The notes beneath the pieces are model-generated. The model worked only from the letters and a program-made list of their open reading frames with translations, made no database searches and was not told where the DNA came from. Both the position numbers and the translations under genes were made by a program. From Chloroflexus aggregans DSM 9485 (GTDB taxonomy: Bacteria; Chloroflexota; Chloroflexia; Chloroflexales; Chloroflexaceae), in NCBI RefSeq assembly GCF_000021945.1, contig NC_011831.1, forward strand, positions 2,059,353 through 2,123,352: a stretch of 64,000 nucleotides of DNA, given 5' to 3'. Positions 28,507 to 37,889 of the stretch are shown here, piece by piece. Numbering within the stretch: position 1 is the stretch's first letter; the number at the start of each line of letters is the position of its first letter.

Positions 28507-29961
28507 ATGGAATTACTTCTCGTTTTATTCACTCTCGTCATTCTTTCCGCCAGCATCGTTTACGTCCTACTGCAAGACTGGCACAGTACGGCCAATCGCC
28601 TGTTTAGCCTGTTTACCGGCAGTTAGATGCTCTTGACGTGTGCCGGTGCGGTGCGGTTTAGCAGTCGTAATCTAGACGAAATCTGGTTGCTTTCAGGGTT
28701 ATTGACCTCGCTGCAAGCAGTTATTTTTGGTTTTTTGATTTGGCTGATTATGCTCTTGTTCATGCCCCACCGCTACCAACAACCATGGTTGCGTTGGGCA
28801 GTATTCACACCATACCTCCTTATGGCCGTAGGGCTGGTCATCGATTGGTATGGTCGCTTTGGCTTTGTCGGTCGTGATGTGGTGCGTGAAACGAGCGGTC
28901 TGTTGGGCTTTGTGCGCGGCCCGGCATTCGTACCAGCCTTTACGCTGTACATCATCGGCTGCATTGTCATCCCGCTCATTATGCTCATCACCATCGCAAT
29001 CCGACAACCTGCTATGCGCGGGCCGGCGGTCTGGCTCATTATCGGTACTATCCTGACGTTCCTTATGGGATATATCTTTCGGGAAATTGGCCTGGTGTCG
29101 GTGACGTATGTTAGTCTCTTACCATTACATTTGTCTTTTGGGTGGGTCACGCTACGCTACGGTGTCTTTCGCCCTTCGCAAGTTGCGTTGCAAGCGGCGG
29201 TCGAACATCTACCTGACGGAATGCTCGTGCTCGACACGCAACGACAGATACGCTACGCCAATCGTGCGGCGCAACGCATTATCGCAGGAAACGATAGAAA
29301 TGAGCAGAGCTTCGAGCAAGCCCTTGCCCAAGCGGGGTTCATCGAGCAGACGTCAACCGAAGATCGTGAGCGGCAGCGACGGCGATTTTTCCGACCTACC
29401 GATCAAACCATCTTGCTTGCCACTGAAGTGCCGATCAACGATGCACAGGGTGGCGCGAGTGTCGTGCTCATCCGTAACGTGACCCGTGCGGAGCAACAGC
29501 AAGCCGAGCTGATCGCCTCGCGCGCAGCCCTCGCTGAACGCACCGCCGAACTCGAACGTTCGTTGGCCGAATTACAACAGCGTGACGAGTTACTCCGCCG
29601 GTTGAGCCTACCGATCATCCCGCTGAGCGCCACCATGGTGGTCGTACCGTTGATCGGTATATTCGACGCGGCACGCTGTCAAAGCCTACTTCAACTCATA
29701 CTACCGGAAATTGCCGAACGAAACGCAAAAATGGTATTGGTCGATCTCACCGGATTAACGGCGTTTGACCAAACCCTCGCCCACACGTTGTACCAACTGC
29801 GCGATGGGGCGCATCTGATGGGGACGCAGATTTTCTTGTGTGGTATCCGACCAGATTTAGCCGAGGTGATGATCCACGCCGGTGGGATATGGAGCGGCCT
29901 GCGTTCGTTTGCTACGTTGCAAGACGGGGTGAAAGCGTTGCTAACAAACACGATACTGTAA
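28507..29961 (+). pseudogene. 7TM-PAS-STAS regulator gene split by an in-frame TAG
   Basis: One continuous reading frame interrupted only by TAG at 28624-28626. The first part (ATG 28507, AGGAAGG upstream) encodes 39 aa with helix 1 and the NRLFSLF motif common in bacterial N-terminal 7TM sensors. After TAG an ATG follows at once and 444 aa continue: further membrane helices, a PAS domain (LQAAVEHLPDGMLVLDTQRQ), a coiled coil, and a STAS domain like RsbR/RsbS (KMVLVDLTGLTAFDQTLAHT). The TAG falls inside what would be helix 2 (LFTGS-stop-MLLTCAG), where Trp would fit. It may be a nonsense mutation, readthrough, or a coupled two-protein arrangement (TAGATG). The main ORF is intact and may be expressed as a truncated STAS protein. 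Confidence 0.75.
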
Positions 29962-30056
29962 GAGGTGGCGCTTGCGCTTTGTAGTAGCGGCTACTGCTAT
30001 TGGCTAGAAAAGGAACGCCGCTTCCACCATCGAGCCAATTACCTGAGGAATCTGCG

Positions 30057-30446
30057 ATGAGCGGCCAACGTAATCTGCCGAAGTATCTGTGGTTCTACAG
30101 TATCTGTCTGATGATCATTGCAGTCGTTGGCGGCTGTAATCAAACCGAACCACCCGATCCAATAACCGAGGGTCAACGCATCTACACCATCTACTGTCTA
30201 GGCTGCCACAGCCTCGATCCGGCAGGTCCTGCTGCACTTGGCCCACCATTGGCCGGCATTGGCACCCGTGCCGCCAACAACAGCGAAGGGCTAAGCGCAA
30301 CAGAATGGCTCCGGCGTGAGATCATCAATCCTGATGTCGTTGTGGCACCGGGATACACGGCGGGGTTGATGCCGCGCACCTACGGCACCGACTTTCGCCC
30401 GGTGCAACTAGAGGCACTCATTGCGTACTTAGCGAGTCTCGAATAA
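30057..30446 (+). CDS. Lipoprotein monohaem cytochrome c
   Basis: Electron carrier of 129 aa on the outer face of the membrane. Lipobox VVGGC (Cys27). Haem is attached at CLGCH (Cys47, Cys50, His51), with Met105 in TAGLMPRTYG as probable sixth ligand, a class I cytochrome c pattern (GPPLAGIG is also typical). ATG 30057 has TGAGGA eight bases upstream. It is transcribed toward the convergent mutS2 gene, 21 bases away. Partner enzymes are not in the window. Confidence 0.9.
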   Translation: MSGQRNLPKYLWFYSICLMIIAVVGGCNQTEPPDPITEGQRIYTIYCLGCHSLDPAGPAALGPPLAGIGTRAANNSEGLSATEWLRREIINPDVVVAPGYTAGLMPRTYGTDFRPVQLEALIAYLASLE

Positions 30447-30467
30447 CTCATAGGCGCACAAGCCACA

Positions 30468-32930
30468 TCACCGATCCACGAGTGTAGCGATGGTCACCCC
30501 ATCACCGCCATCACGACCACCGCCGGTAAACGATGCCACTAGCGGATGGGAAGCTAACACATCACGCACCACCTGGCGCAAGGCACCGGTTCCTTTACCG
30601 TGAATGAGGCGAACCTGGTGCAAACCCGCCAGATAGGCATCGTTGAGGTAACGGTCGAGCCGATCACTCACTTCGGAGACACGCCAGCCTCGCATATCGA
30701 AGGTCATCGAGACATCGGGCATTGACGGCAGATTCACCGGTCGCTCTGGAGGTGCAAAGCGGCGTTCACCATTATCCGCTGCCTTAGCACGCTTCAACTC
30801 GCTGCATTTGACGGTCAAACGAAAACCACCGACTTGCACCGTTGCCGTCTCATCGTCCGTATCGATGGCCATAATTTCGCCGTTGAGACCGACCGATGCC
30901 ACATGAACCGTATCACCAACCTGCAACGGACGCTCGGCAGGTGGTGGCGGAGCGGACGGCACCATTTGTCGCTGCAACCGTTCGGTAGCCTGCTGTGCCT
31001 GCTCGGCGGTAGCGGCCAAGCGCTTTTCAGCCTCTTCCAACCACTGACGCGAAATGCTCACCGAACGATACTCTTCACGTAACCGACGCAACTGCTGGCG
31101 GACCTCGCGTAGCTCAGCCTCGATCTCTTGGCGAGCGGCAGCCAGTGCTACTTCACGTTCGGCGGCAAAGGCTTGCTGCTCGGCGGCCAGCCGGGCACGA
31201 TACTTTTCGGCATCAGCACGCAACTCTTCGGCCCGCTGCAAAGCCTCCGTTGCCGCTGCCCGTTCCCGCTGGATACCGGCCAGTAGGTCTTCGACCTGTG
31301 CCTCATTGCGGTCGATAAACGAACGTGCCTGTTCGATCAACGCCGGATCGAGACCAAGCCGAGCAGCAATCGCCAGGGCGTTTGAGTGACCAGGCACACC
31401 GATACTCAGCCGATAGGTCGGTGCCAGGGTCTCAACATCGAACTCGACCGAAGCATTCTCAACCCCCGGTGTTGCGTAAGCAAAAGCCTTCAACTCAGGG
31501 TAATGGGTCGTTGCAACCGCCAACACACCCAATTCCAGCAAACGCCCGATAATTGCCCGTGCCAACGCCGATCCCTCAACCGGATCGGTACCGGCCCCCA
31601 ACTCATCGAAGAGCACCAACGCCGCAGGTCGCCGATAGTCGAACAATGCCTGATCGGTGGGAGCAGCGGGGAATGACTGCGCCTCGGTCAGCGTCTGTAA
31701 CACCCGAATAATGTTCGCCATATGCGAAGAGAACGTGCTCAGACTCTGCTCGATGCTCTGCTCGTCACCAATATCAGCGAAGATGTATTGAAAGACCGGC
31801 AATCGAGACGGTTGATCGGCTGGAATCTGCATACCGGCCTGGGCCATTAATGCAAGCAGCCCGGTTGTCTTGAGCGCAACCGTCTTTCCACCGGTATTTG
31901 GCCCGGTAATCAACAGGATTGAAAACGTGCCACCCAACCAGAGATCAATCGGTACCACCTTATCAGGCGGCAAGAGCGGATGGCGAGCGCGGATCAGGCG
32001 CAACGGCGGCTCAGTCGACGGTGGGTCATCGGGTCGCCAATCAACGATCTCCGGCGCAGTACTGCGGGTAGCAATGGCGTACCGGGCGAGGGCAAACACA
32101 AGATCAAGCGCGGCCAGCATATTGACGGTACTAACAATCGCACTTACCGCTTCACCAACCTGCTCTGAGAGGGCGCCGAGAATGCGTTGCACTTCTTCCG
32201 CCTCGGCCGATTGCAATTCACGCCAACGGTTATTCAGCTCAACAATCGCCAGCGGCTCGATATAGAGTGTTGCTCCCGAACCCGACTGATCGTGAACCAG
32301 ACCACGCACTTCACGGCGATGGATCGCCTTGACCGGAATCACATATCGTCCGTTGCGTACAGTAATAATCGGTTCTTGCAGAGCAGCAGCCAACGTAGGG
32401 GAATGGATCATGCTTTGCAATCGCTCTTGCAAGCGATTGAACGCCACTCGTACCTCGTGGCGGAGACGGGCCAAGGTCGGGCTAGCACTATCGAGCACTT
32501 GCCCATCATCGCCGATAGCCTGCTCAATAGCATCGATCAGATGTGGTAGCGCAGGCAACGTATATCCGAGATCACGCAGGTTTGGGAAGCGATCATCGAG
32601 TCGGCTGAGACGTTGGCGCAACGTGGCAGCGCTTCGCAGGGTTGCTGCAATATCACGGAGTGTCGTCCCATCGAGCATCCCACCGCGTGCCGCATGATGA
32701 GCAGATCGGCGCACATCACGAGCACCACCAATCGTGAGATCAGGCCATTCTTCGAGCAACAGCCGAGCCTCAGCCGTGAGGGCTTGTCGTCGGCGTACCT
32801 CGTTCAGATCGGTGGATGGCGTCAGACTTAAGGCCAATTCACGCGACGCCGAGAACGCGGTATAGTGTGCAAGACGGTCGCGCACAGCATCAAATTCAAG
32901 TGTATGAAGCGATGTTTCTGGGATCGACAT
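30468..32930 (-). CDS. mutS2: Endonuclease MutS2
   Basis: MutS2 homologue of 820 aa, involved in recombination control or ribosome rescue in studied species rather than classical mismatch repair. It lacks the MutS mismatch-recognition domain. The ATPase has Walker A GPNTGGKTVALKT (near residue 342) and DELGAGTDPVEGSALA (Walker B and signature). A long coiled coil follows, then a KOW-like strand region (LQVGDTVHVASVGLNGEI) and a C-terminal Smr nuclease domain (DMRGWRVSEVSDRLDRYL, LIHGKGTGALR). ATG 32930 gives the family N-terminus (SLHTLEFDAVRDRLA); a TTG seven codons upstream is possible. Confidence 0.95.
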   Translation of the reverse strand: MSIPETSLHTLEFDAVRDRLAHYTAFSASRELALSLTPSTDLNEVRRRQALTAEARLLLEEWPDLTIGGARDVRRSAHHAARGGMLDGTTLRDIAATLRSAATLRQRLSRLDDRFPNLRDLGYTLPALPHLIDAIEQAIGDDGQVLDSASPTLARLRHEVRVAFNRLQERLQSMIHSPTLAAALQEPIITVRNGRYVIPVKAIHRREVRGLVHDQSGSGATLYIEPLAIVELNNRWRELQSAEAEEVQRILGALSEQVGEAVSAIVSTVNMLAALDLVFALARYAIATRSTAPEIVDWRPDDPPSTEPPLRLIRARHPLLPPDKVVPIDLWLGGTFSILLITGPNTGGKTVALKTTGLLALMAQAGMQIPADQPSRLPVFQYIFADIGDEQSIEQSLSTFSSHMANIIRVLQTLTEAQSFPAAPTDQALFDYRRPAALVLFDELGAGTDPVEGSALARAIIGRLLELGVLAVATTHYPELKAFAYATPGVENASVEFDVETLAPTYRLSIGVPGHSNALAIAARLGLDPALIEQARSFIDRNEAQVEDLLAGIQRERAAATEALQRAEELRADAEKYRARLAAEQQAFAAEREVALAAARQEIEAELREVRQQLRRLREEYRSVSISRQWLEEAEKRLAATAEQAQQATERLQRQMVPSAPPPPAERPLQVGDTVHVASVGLNGEIMAIDTDDETATVQVGGFRLTVKCSELKRAKAADNGERRFAPPERPVNLPSMPDVSMTFDMRGWRVSEVSDRLDRYLNDAYLAGLHQVRLIHGKGTGALRQVVRDVLASHPLVASFTGGGRDGGDGVTIATLVDR

Positions 32931-33008
32931 AGCTGTATCGTTGTAGCTCAATGTACCACGTTCAGCCTATCACCGATCAAGGGCGGACACCATCAGCCCG
33001 GAGATTGA

Positions 33009-33560
33009 TTATTGCACCTGAAAGATGATCCGAGCCGCATCGGGCAAGATTGGATCAATGAGATCATACAAACTCGGCAAAACCGCATTGGCAAAAAAAC
33101 GTAACATAAAGGAAGCGCCAATTTGCCCACCCAACCAGCGCGTAATTGGATAATCGATATTGGCCAAACCACGGACAATGAAGAGATTCCAAAGCAAAAC
33201 TGCGGTTAAGCCAATGGCAAGACCACCGACAACAATGCCGAGAACTGACCCAACAATCCGGTCAAGCATTTCGATGGAATGTGGTGTTTGTACATAGCGA
33301 AAACTATAGATACCGACAATCGTGAGCACCACAAAGCAAAGGAGATGGATCAATGCAAACGCCACATATTGACTAACAAAACGTTGTCCACCAAGCTCAC
33401 TAACAAAGATATCGGCCAACATTTGGTAGTATAAACTCGCAATAACGGTACTGAAATAAAATGAAAGAATAACCAATAATAAACGGATAGTACCTTGAAA
33501 GAAACCGGCAGCTAACGCACCAAAGAATAATATTACAAAAAACAGATCAACCACATTCAT
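33009..33560 (-). CDS. cvpA: CvpA family membrane protein
   Basis: Small polytopic membrane protein of 183 aa with four hydrophobic segments. The N-terminus NVVDLFFVILFFGALAAGFFQG is the CvpA signature (NxxDxxxxxxxxxxxxxGxxxG). CvpA proteins are linked to envelope integrity and, in enterobacteria, to colicin V production; the role here is unknown. ATG 33560 is chosen for AAGGAG eight bases upstream. It has its own promoter box at 33618 and precedes mutS2 by 78 bases on the same strand, a common neighbourhood for these two genes. Confidence 0.9.
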   Translation of the reverse strand: MNVVDLFFVILFFGALAAGFFQGTIRLLLVILSFYFSTVIASLYYQMLADIFVSELGGQRFVSQYVAFALIHLLCFVVLTIVGIYSFRYVQTPHSIEMLDRIVGSVLGIVVGGLAIGLTAVLLWNLFIVRGLANIDYPITRWLGGQIGASFMLRFFANAVLPSLYDLIDPILPDAARIIFQVQ

Positions 33561-33617
33561 TTGAAAGACTCCTTGAAATGAAACACCGTTGTTGAGCGCC
33601 AAACAACCTTCCAGGCG

Positions 33618-33626
33618 ATTATAGCA
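33618..33626 (-). promoter_or_regulatory. Extended -10 promoter of cvpA
   Basis: On the minus strand TGCTATAAT, preceded by G, lies 58 bases upstream of the cvpA ATG. Identical in its GTGCTATAAT core to the boxes before the aldehyde dehydrogenase and fabF genes. Confidence 0.6.
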
Positions 33627-33874
33627 CATTATCTTGCGATTCTTCCGGTTGACAGCGCAACAATACTATGGAACAACCACCTTCACAACCTCAACGAGAC
33701 GCCTACAGACACCTCGCAGGCATCAGGCTATTGCTAAACTGCGTGCGATGTCACCTCCACCAATGCTAACGGCTCTGCTAGACCTGAGATCGGGCTTCAG
33801 CCCATCACCCCAGTGCGGTGAGAGAGTATTCACCGATGATCGACCTATGAACGCTTGTTTGCAAGGGTATCGTT
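33627..33874. other. Intergenic region upstream of the MFS transporter gene
   Basis: With the cvpA leader this gap is 314 bases. Apart from the cvpA promoter box at its left edge I see no gene, RNA or strong hairpin. A TTGACA at 33648 has no well-spaced -10 box. Confidence 0.5.
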
Positions 33875-35212
33875 ATGAGCAGCACCACCAACACGGCAAC
33901 CGCAACTACGCAACTATCTGCCACTCCTGCTGCCACGGATCAGATCACCTCATTATCACCATCAGAAGTTCAGCGCGGCATGATCATTTCCATCTGGGAA
34001 GGCGCAATTGCCAACATTCACATCAGTATCACAGGTGCAATCGGCGGCAGCGTATTTCTCAGCGGATTTGCCCTTTTGCTCGGTGCGAACACCTTTCAGA
34101 TCGGCCTCCTCGGCGCTTTGCCGTTCATCGGACAGTTCTTTCAGTTTCTGAGCGCGTACCTCGAAACTCGCTTTGCTAAGCGCCGCCCGATCGTGTTATA
34201 CACGGCGCTGACCGGACGTTTGGTATGGGCCTTCCTCCTTTGGTTACCCTTCACCGGCTGGCCGGCAGCGTGGCAGTTGAATATGTTCTTTATCGCACTC
34301 GGTTGTTCGTATGCACTCAACGGCATGGCCGGTAACGCATGGATGAGTTGGATGAGCGATCTGGTGCCGTCCAACCGGCGCGGCAGCTATTTTGGTTGGC
34401 GTAATACGATTGCCGGTCTGAGTAGCATGGTGAGCGTTTATCTAGCCGGATTAACGCTCGATCACTTTCGCATGAATCACGCGGAGGCCCAAGGGTACGC
34501 CGTGATCTTCGGGGTCGCAGTGGTGGCTGCGTTTGGAGCAGCCCTGCTGATCGCACGCCAGCCTGAACCACCCTTAACACCACGCCCGTGGGAAGGAGTT
34601 GGCACATTTCTCTTGAGTCCGCTACGCGATGATGTATTCCGCCGCTTTACAATACTGGCTACTGCGTGGGCCCTCGTGACCGGTATCGCTGCGCCGTTTT
34701 TCAACATCTACGGCCTCACCACCTTGCAACTTGATTTCTCATTGCTGGCCTTGACCGGTATCGTAACAAATACCGTGGCGCTCGTCTTTTCGCCGTTGGT
34801 CGGCTGGCTGATGGATCGCTACGGCTACCGGCTCGTCGTGGCCGTTTGTGTGATCGGGACGATTCCATTGCCACTCGGTTGGGTTCTCTCAACACCGCAC
34901 AATATCGTACCGTTATGGCTTACCTCGATCTTTTCGGGTGTCTTCTGGCCGGGGGTGAACCAAGGTCTTGGCAATCTGCTGATGGAACGAGCACCGGCAA
35001 CCCAACGGGGAACGGCGATGGCGATCTTTAGCCTCATAACCGGTCTTGGTACGCTCATTGCCTCATTAGCCGGAGGTGCGCTCGGTCAGACGATGAGTCA
35101 AACAACGCTTCACCTTGGGCCACTGACAGTCGGTGGTTTGGCCGGGTTATTTGTCTTGACCATGCTCGGTCGCATGGTAATGGCCGGTGTGTTTTGGCGA
35201 ATCTTACGTTAG
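33875..35212 (+). CDS. Major facilitator superfamily transporter
   Basis: Polytopic inner-membrane protein of 445 aa with a Thr/Ala-rich cytoplasmic N-terminus of about 30 aa and about twelve hydrophobic segments. The loop between helices 2 and 3 reads YLETRFAKRRPIVLYT, and the equivalent loop in the second half GWLMDRYGYRLVV matches the MFS DRxGRR-like signature. WEGAIANIHISITGA opens the first helix, as in a group of bacterial MFS proteins without assigned substrates. It appears to be monocistronic. Confidence 0.88.
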   Translation: MSSTTNTATATTQLSATPAATDQITSLSPSEVQRGMIISIWEGAIANIHISITGAIGGSVFLSGFALLLGANTFQIGLLGALPFIGQFFQFLSAYLETRFAKRRPIVLYTALTGRLVWAFLLWLPFTGWPAAWQLNMFFIALGCSYALNGMAGNAWMSWMSDLVPSNRRGSYFGWRNTIAGLSSMVSVYLAGLTLDHFRMNHAEAQGYAVIFGVAVVAAFGAALLIARQPEPPLTPRPWEGVGTFLLSPLRDDVFRRFTILATAWALVTGIAAPFFNIYGLTTLQLDFSLLALTGIVTNTVALVFSPLVGWLMDRYGYRLVVAVCVIGTIPLPLGWVLSTPHNIVPLWLTSIFSGVFWPGVNQGLGNLLMERAPATQRGTAMAIFSLITGLGTLIASLAGGALGQTMSQTTLHLGPLTVGGLAGLFVLTMLGRMVMAGVFWRILR

Positions 35213-35310
35213 TGATGGGATTGCATAGGCGGACCGCGAGAACGGTAGTCGCTGCTCAACTGCATCAACGATGCGGCCAACTGCAAGCTGCCATCACCGG
35301 TGGCGTGACG

Positions 35311-35319
35311 TGCTATAAT
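35311..35319 (+). promoter_or_regulatory. Extended -10 promoter of the fabF-rnc operon
   Basis: TGCTATAAT lies 51 bases before the fabF ATG, in the gap after the MFS gene. No clear -35 element is present. Confidence 0.6.
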
Positions 35320-35369
35320 GCGCGCCGATATGGTTGTTGGTAGATTGGATATTATCACAAGGAGTCACC

Positions 35370-36611
35370 ATGGATCGACGGGTGGTAGTGACCGGAATGG
35401 GGGCAATCAGCCCACTTGGTCTGAGTGTAGCTGAACTCTGGCAAGGGATCGTCACCGCGCGTAGTGGCGTCGGCCCGATCACCCTGTTCGATCCAACCGG
35501 GTTTGATACGACCTTTGCCGCGGAGGTGAAAGGGTTTGATCCGACCAACTATATGGATCGCAAAGAGGCGCGCCGCACCGATCGTTTCGTCCAGTTTGCC
35601 GTGGCCGCTACCAAAGAGGCGCTGCGCGACGCCGAGTTAGACATTACCCCGGCCAACCGCGATGAGATCGGCGTCTTTATTGCGAGCGGGATCGGTGGGA
35701 TTGCAACCCTCTCTGAGCAATTGGAGGTGCTCCGTAGTCGCGGGCCGGGCCGGATCAGCCCGTTCCTCATTCCGGCGATGATCACCAACCTTGCTGCGGG
35801 GCAGGTCTCAATTGTCACCGGTGCGCGTGGGCCGAGTTATTGCGTAACTTCAGCGTGTGCCAGCTCGGCGCATGCGATTGGCGAAGCTGCCGAGACGATC
35901 CGACGCGGATGGGCAAAGGCGATGATCGTCGGGGGGAGCGAAGCGAGTATTACCCCCATCGGCGTGGCCGGTTTCAACGCGATGCGGGCGCTCTCGACCC
36001 GTAACGAAGACTATACCCACGCTTCACGCCCCTTTGACGCCGAGCGCGACGGTTTTGTGATGGGCGAAGGCGCAGCGGTGCTGATCCTCGAAGACCTTGA
36101 GTTTGCCCTTGCTCGTGGGGCACGGATCTTGGCCGAGATTGTCGGTTACGGGGCAACTTCCGATGCCTACCACATTTCAAACCTCGCCGAAGACGGTGAA
36201 GGAGTAGCGCGAGCGATCCGGTTGGCGTTGAAACGCGGCGGTATTGCACCGAGCGAAGTTGACTATATTAACGCTCACGCAACGTCAACGCCGGCCGGCG
36301 ATCCGGTGGAGACAGCGGCGATCAAGCAGGTGTTCGGCGGACGTGAGCAATCACCGCCGGTCAGCGCCAGCAAATCGCAATTCGGGCATCTCCTCGGTGC
36401 AGCCGGTGCGATTGAGGCGGTGGTAACGGTGTTGGCTATGCAGCATAATCTGTTGCCGGCCACGATCAATCTCCAGAACCCCGATCCGGCCTGCGATCTG
36501 GATTTTGTGCCCAATCAGCCACGTCCGGCCCAGATCGAAGTAGCCCTAAGCAATTCATTTGGCTTTGGGGGGCATAACGTCTGCCTCGCCTTCCGCAAGT
36601 ATCACGCATAA
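35370..36611 (+). CDS. fabF: 3-oxoacyl-[acyl-carrier-protein] synthase II
   Basis: Condensing enzyme of fatty-acid elongation, 413 aa, the usual FabF length. The catalytic cysteine is Cys163 (TSACASSAHA), exactly the FabF position; the two histidines are in NAHATSTPAGDPVE and SQFGHLLGAAGAIE. The C-terminal NSFGFGGHN is also diagnostic. ATG 35370 follows AAGGAG by six bases. The rnc gene starts three bases after the stop, the classic fabF-rnc pair. Confidence 0.96.
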   Translation: MDRRVVVTGMGAISPLGLSVAELWQGIVTARSGVGPITLFDPTGFDTTFAAEVKGFDPTNYMDRKEARRTDRFVQFAVAATKEALRDAELDITPANRDEIGVFIASGIGGIATLSEQLEVLRSRGPGRISPFLIPAMITNLAAGQVSIVTGARGPSYCVTSACASSAHAIGEAAETIRRGWAKAMIVGGSEASITPIGVAGFNAMRALSTRNEDYTHASRPFDAERDGFVMGEGAAVLILEDLEFALARGARILAEIVGYGATSDAYHISNLAEDGEGVARAIRLALKRGGIAPSEVDYINAHATSTPAGDPVETAAIKQVFGGREQSPPVSASKSQFGHLLGAAGAIEAVVTVLAMQHNLLPATINLQNPDPACDLDFVPNQPRPAQIEVALSNSFGFGGHNVCLAFRKYHA

Positions 36612-36614
36612 CGT

Positions 36615-37304
36615 ATGGTCGAACGATTAGCAGAGCTTGAACGGGCACTCGGTATCACGTTTCGTGATCGCAAACTGCTCCAAACGGCGCTAATGCACCG
36701 TTCGCTGTTCAACGAGCAGCCACACTTACTCAGTAACCTTAGCGATAATGAACGGCTGGAGTTTCTCGGCGACTCGGTGTTGCATTTTGTTACAACAACG
36801 TGGCTATTCCAGCAGTTTCCTCATCAGAATGAGAGCACCCTGACCAGTTGGCGCGCGGCACTCGTGAGCACGAAAGGGTTAGCTGAATGTGCCGCTACGC
36901 TGAATCTTGGTCAGTATGCCTTTTTGTCACGCGGTGAAGATACACCAAAGGGGCGACAACGCTCAAAGTTACTCGCCGATTTGTTTGAAGCTGTGATTGG
37001 GGCCATCTACCTCGATCAAGGGTTAGAAGCGGCACGGGCCTTTATTGAGCCGTTTTTGCACGAACGGATCGGTACCCTTCAGACTGCCGTACTCGACCCA
37101 ACGACTCGTTTACAAGAGATTGTGCAAAGTCGACATAAACAATTACCCAAGTACTACCTGATTGACGAACGTGGCCCTGATCATCAGCGCGAGTATGTGA
37201 TGGCGGTAACGGTGGAAGGACATGAATATACCGGCACCGGACCCAGCAAGAAAGCCGCTAAGAAAGCAGCAGCGCAGGCTGCACTTGCCGATATAGACCG
37301 GTAA
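36615..37304 (+). CDS. rnc: Ribonuclease III
   Basis: Double-strand-specific endoribonuclease of 229 aa that processes rRNA and other structured RNAs. The catalytic signature [12 protein letters not shown] and the second acidic motif [16 protein letters not shown] are intact, and a C-terminal dsRNA-binding domain follows ([12 protein letters not shown] ... [16 protein letters not shown]). Start ATG is three bases after fabF, implying coupling. A tandem repeat array begins 54 bases after its stop. Confidence 0.96.
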   Translation: MVERLAELERALGITFRDRKLLQTALMHRSLFNEQPHLLSNLSDNERLEFLGDSVLHFVTTTWLFQQFPHQNESTLTSWRAALVSTKGLAECAATLNLGQYAFLSRGEDTPKGRQRSKLLADLFEAVIGAIYLDQGLEAARAFIEPFLHERIGTLQTAVLDPTTRLQEIVQSRHKQLPKYYLIDERGPDHQREYVMAVTVEGHEYTGTGPSKKAAKKAAAQAALADIDR

Positions 37305-37358
37305 CACGAGACAATTGTGAGGAGTACGAGTAGAATGCTGCCAACGGGCCGCCGCGGG

Positions 37359-37862
37359 CGCCGGGAACCCACCGCCGCCATTGGGCCGCACGGCCGCCGG
37401 GAACCCACCGCCGCCATTGGGCCGCACGGCCGCCGGGAACCCACCGCCGCCATTGGGCCGCACGGCCGCCGGGAACCCACCGCCGCCATTGGGCCGCACG
37501 GCCGCCGGGAACCCACCGCTGCCATTGGGCCGCACGGCCGCCGGGAACCCACCGCTGCCATTGGGCCGCACGGCCGCCGGGAACCCACCGCCGCCATTGG
37601 GCCGCACGGCCGCCGGGAACCCACCGCCGCCATTGGGCCGCACGGCCGCCGGGAACCCACCGCCGCCATTGGGCCGCACGGCCGCCGGGAACCCACCGCC
37701 GCCATTGGGCCGCACGGCCGCCGGGAACCCACCGCCGCCATTGGGCCGCACGGCCGCCGGGAACCCACCGCCGCCATTGGGCCGCACGGCCGCCGGGAAC
37801 CCACCGCTGCCATTGGGCCGCACGGCCGCCGGGAACCCACCGCCGCCATTGGGCCGCACGGC
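37359..37862 (+). repeat. Fourteen exact-length 36-bp tandem repeats upstream of, and in frame with, an RmlD-like gene
   Basis: The unit starts TTGGGCCGCACGGCCGCCGG and ends GAACCCACCGCCGCCA. Copies differ almost only by CCGCCA/CTGCCA. Because 36 is twelve codons, the forward frame shared with the downstream gene reads RREPTAAIGPHG fourteen times; other frames are open too because the DNA has no stop-like triplets. An ATG at 37335 with GAGGAG upstream could start translation through it, but the downstream gene has its own start and ribosome site. A perfect 22-bp palindrome (37851-37872) closes the array. Confidence 0.95.
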
Positions 37863-37872
37863 CGTGCGGCCC
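37851..37872. other. 22-bp perfect palindrome at the end of the 36-bp array
   Basis: The arms GGGCCGCACGG and CCGTGCGGCCC are exact reverse complements with no loop. It joins the last repeat to the leader of the RmlD-like gene, 17 bases before its ATG, so it could form a cruciform or an RNA hairpin close to the ribosome site. Confidence 0.7.
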
Positions 37873-37889
37873 TACAGAGGGGATTCGGT

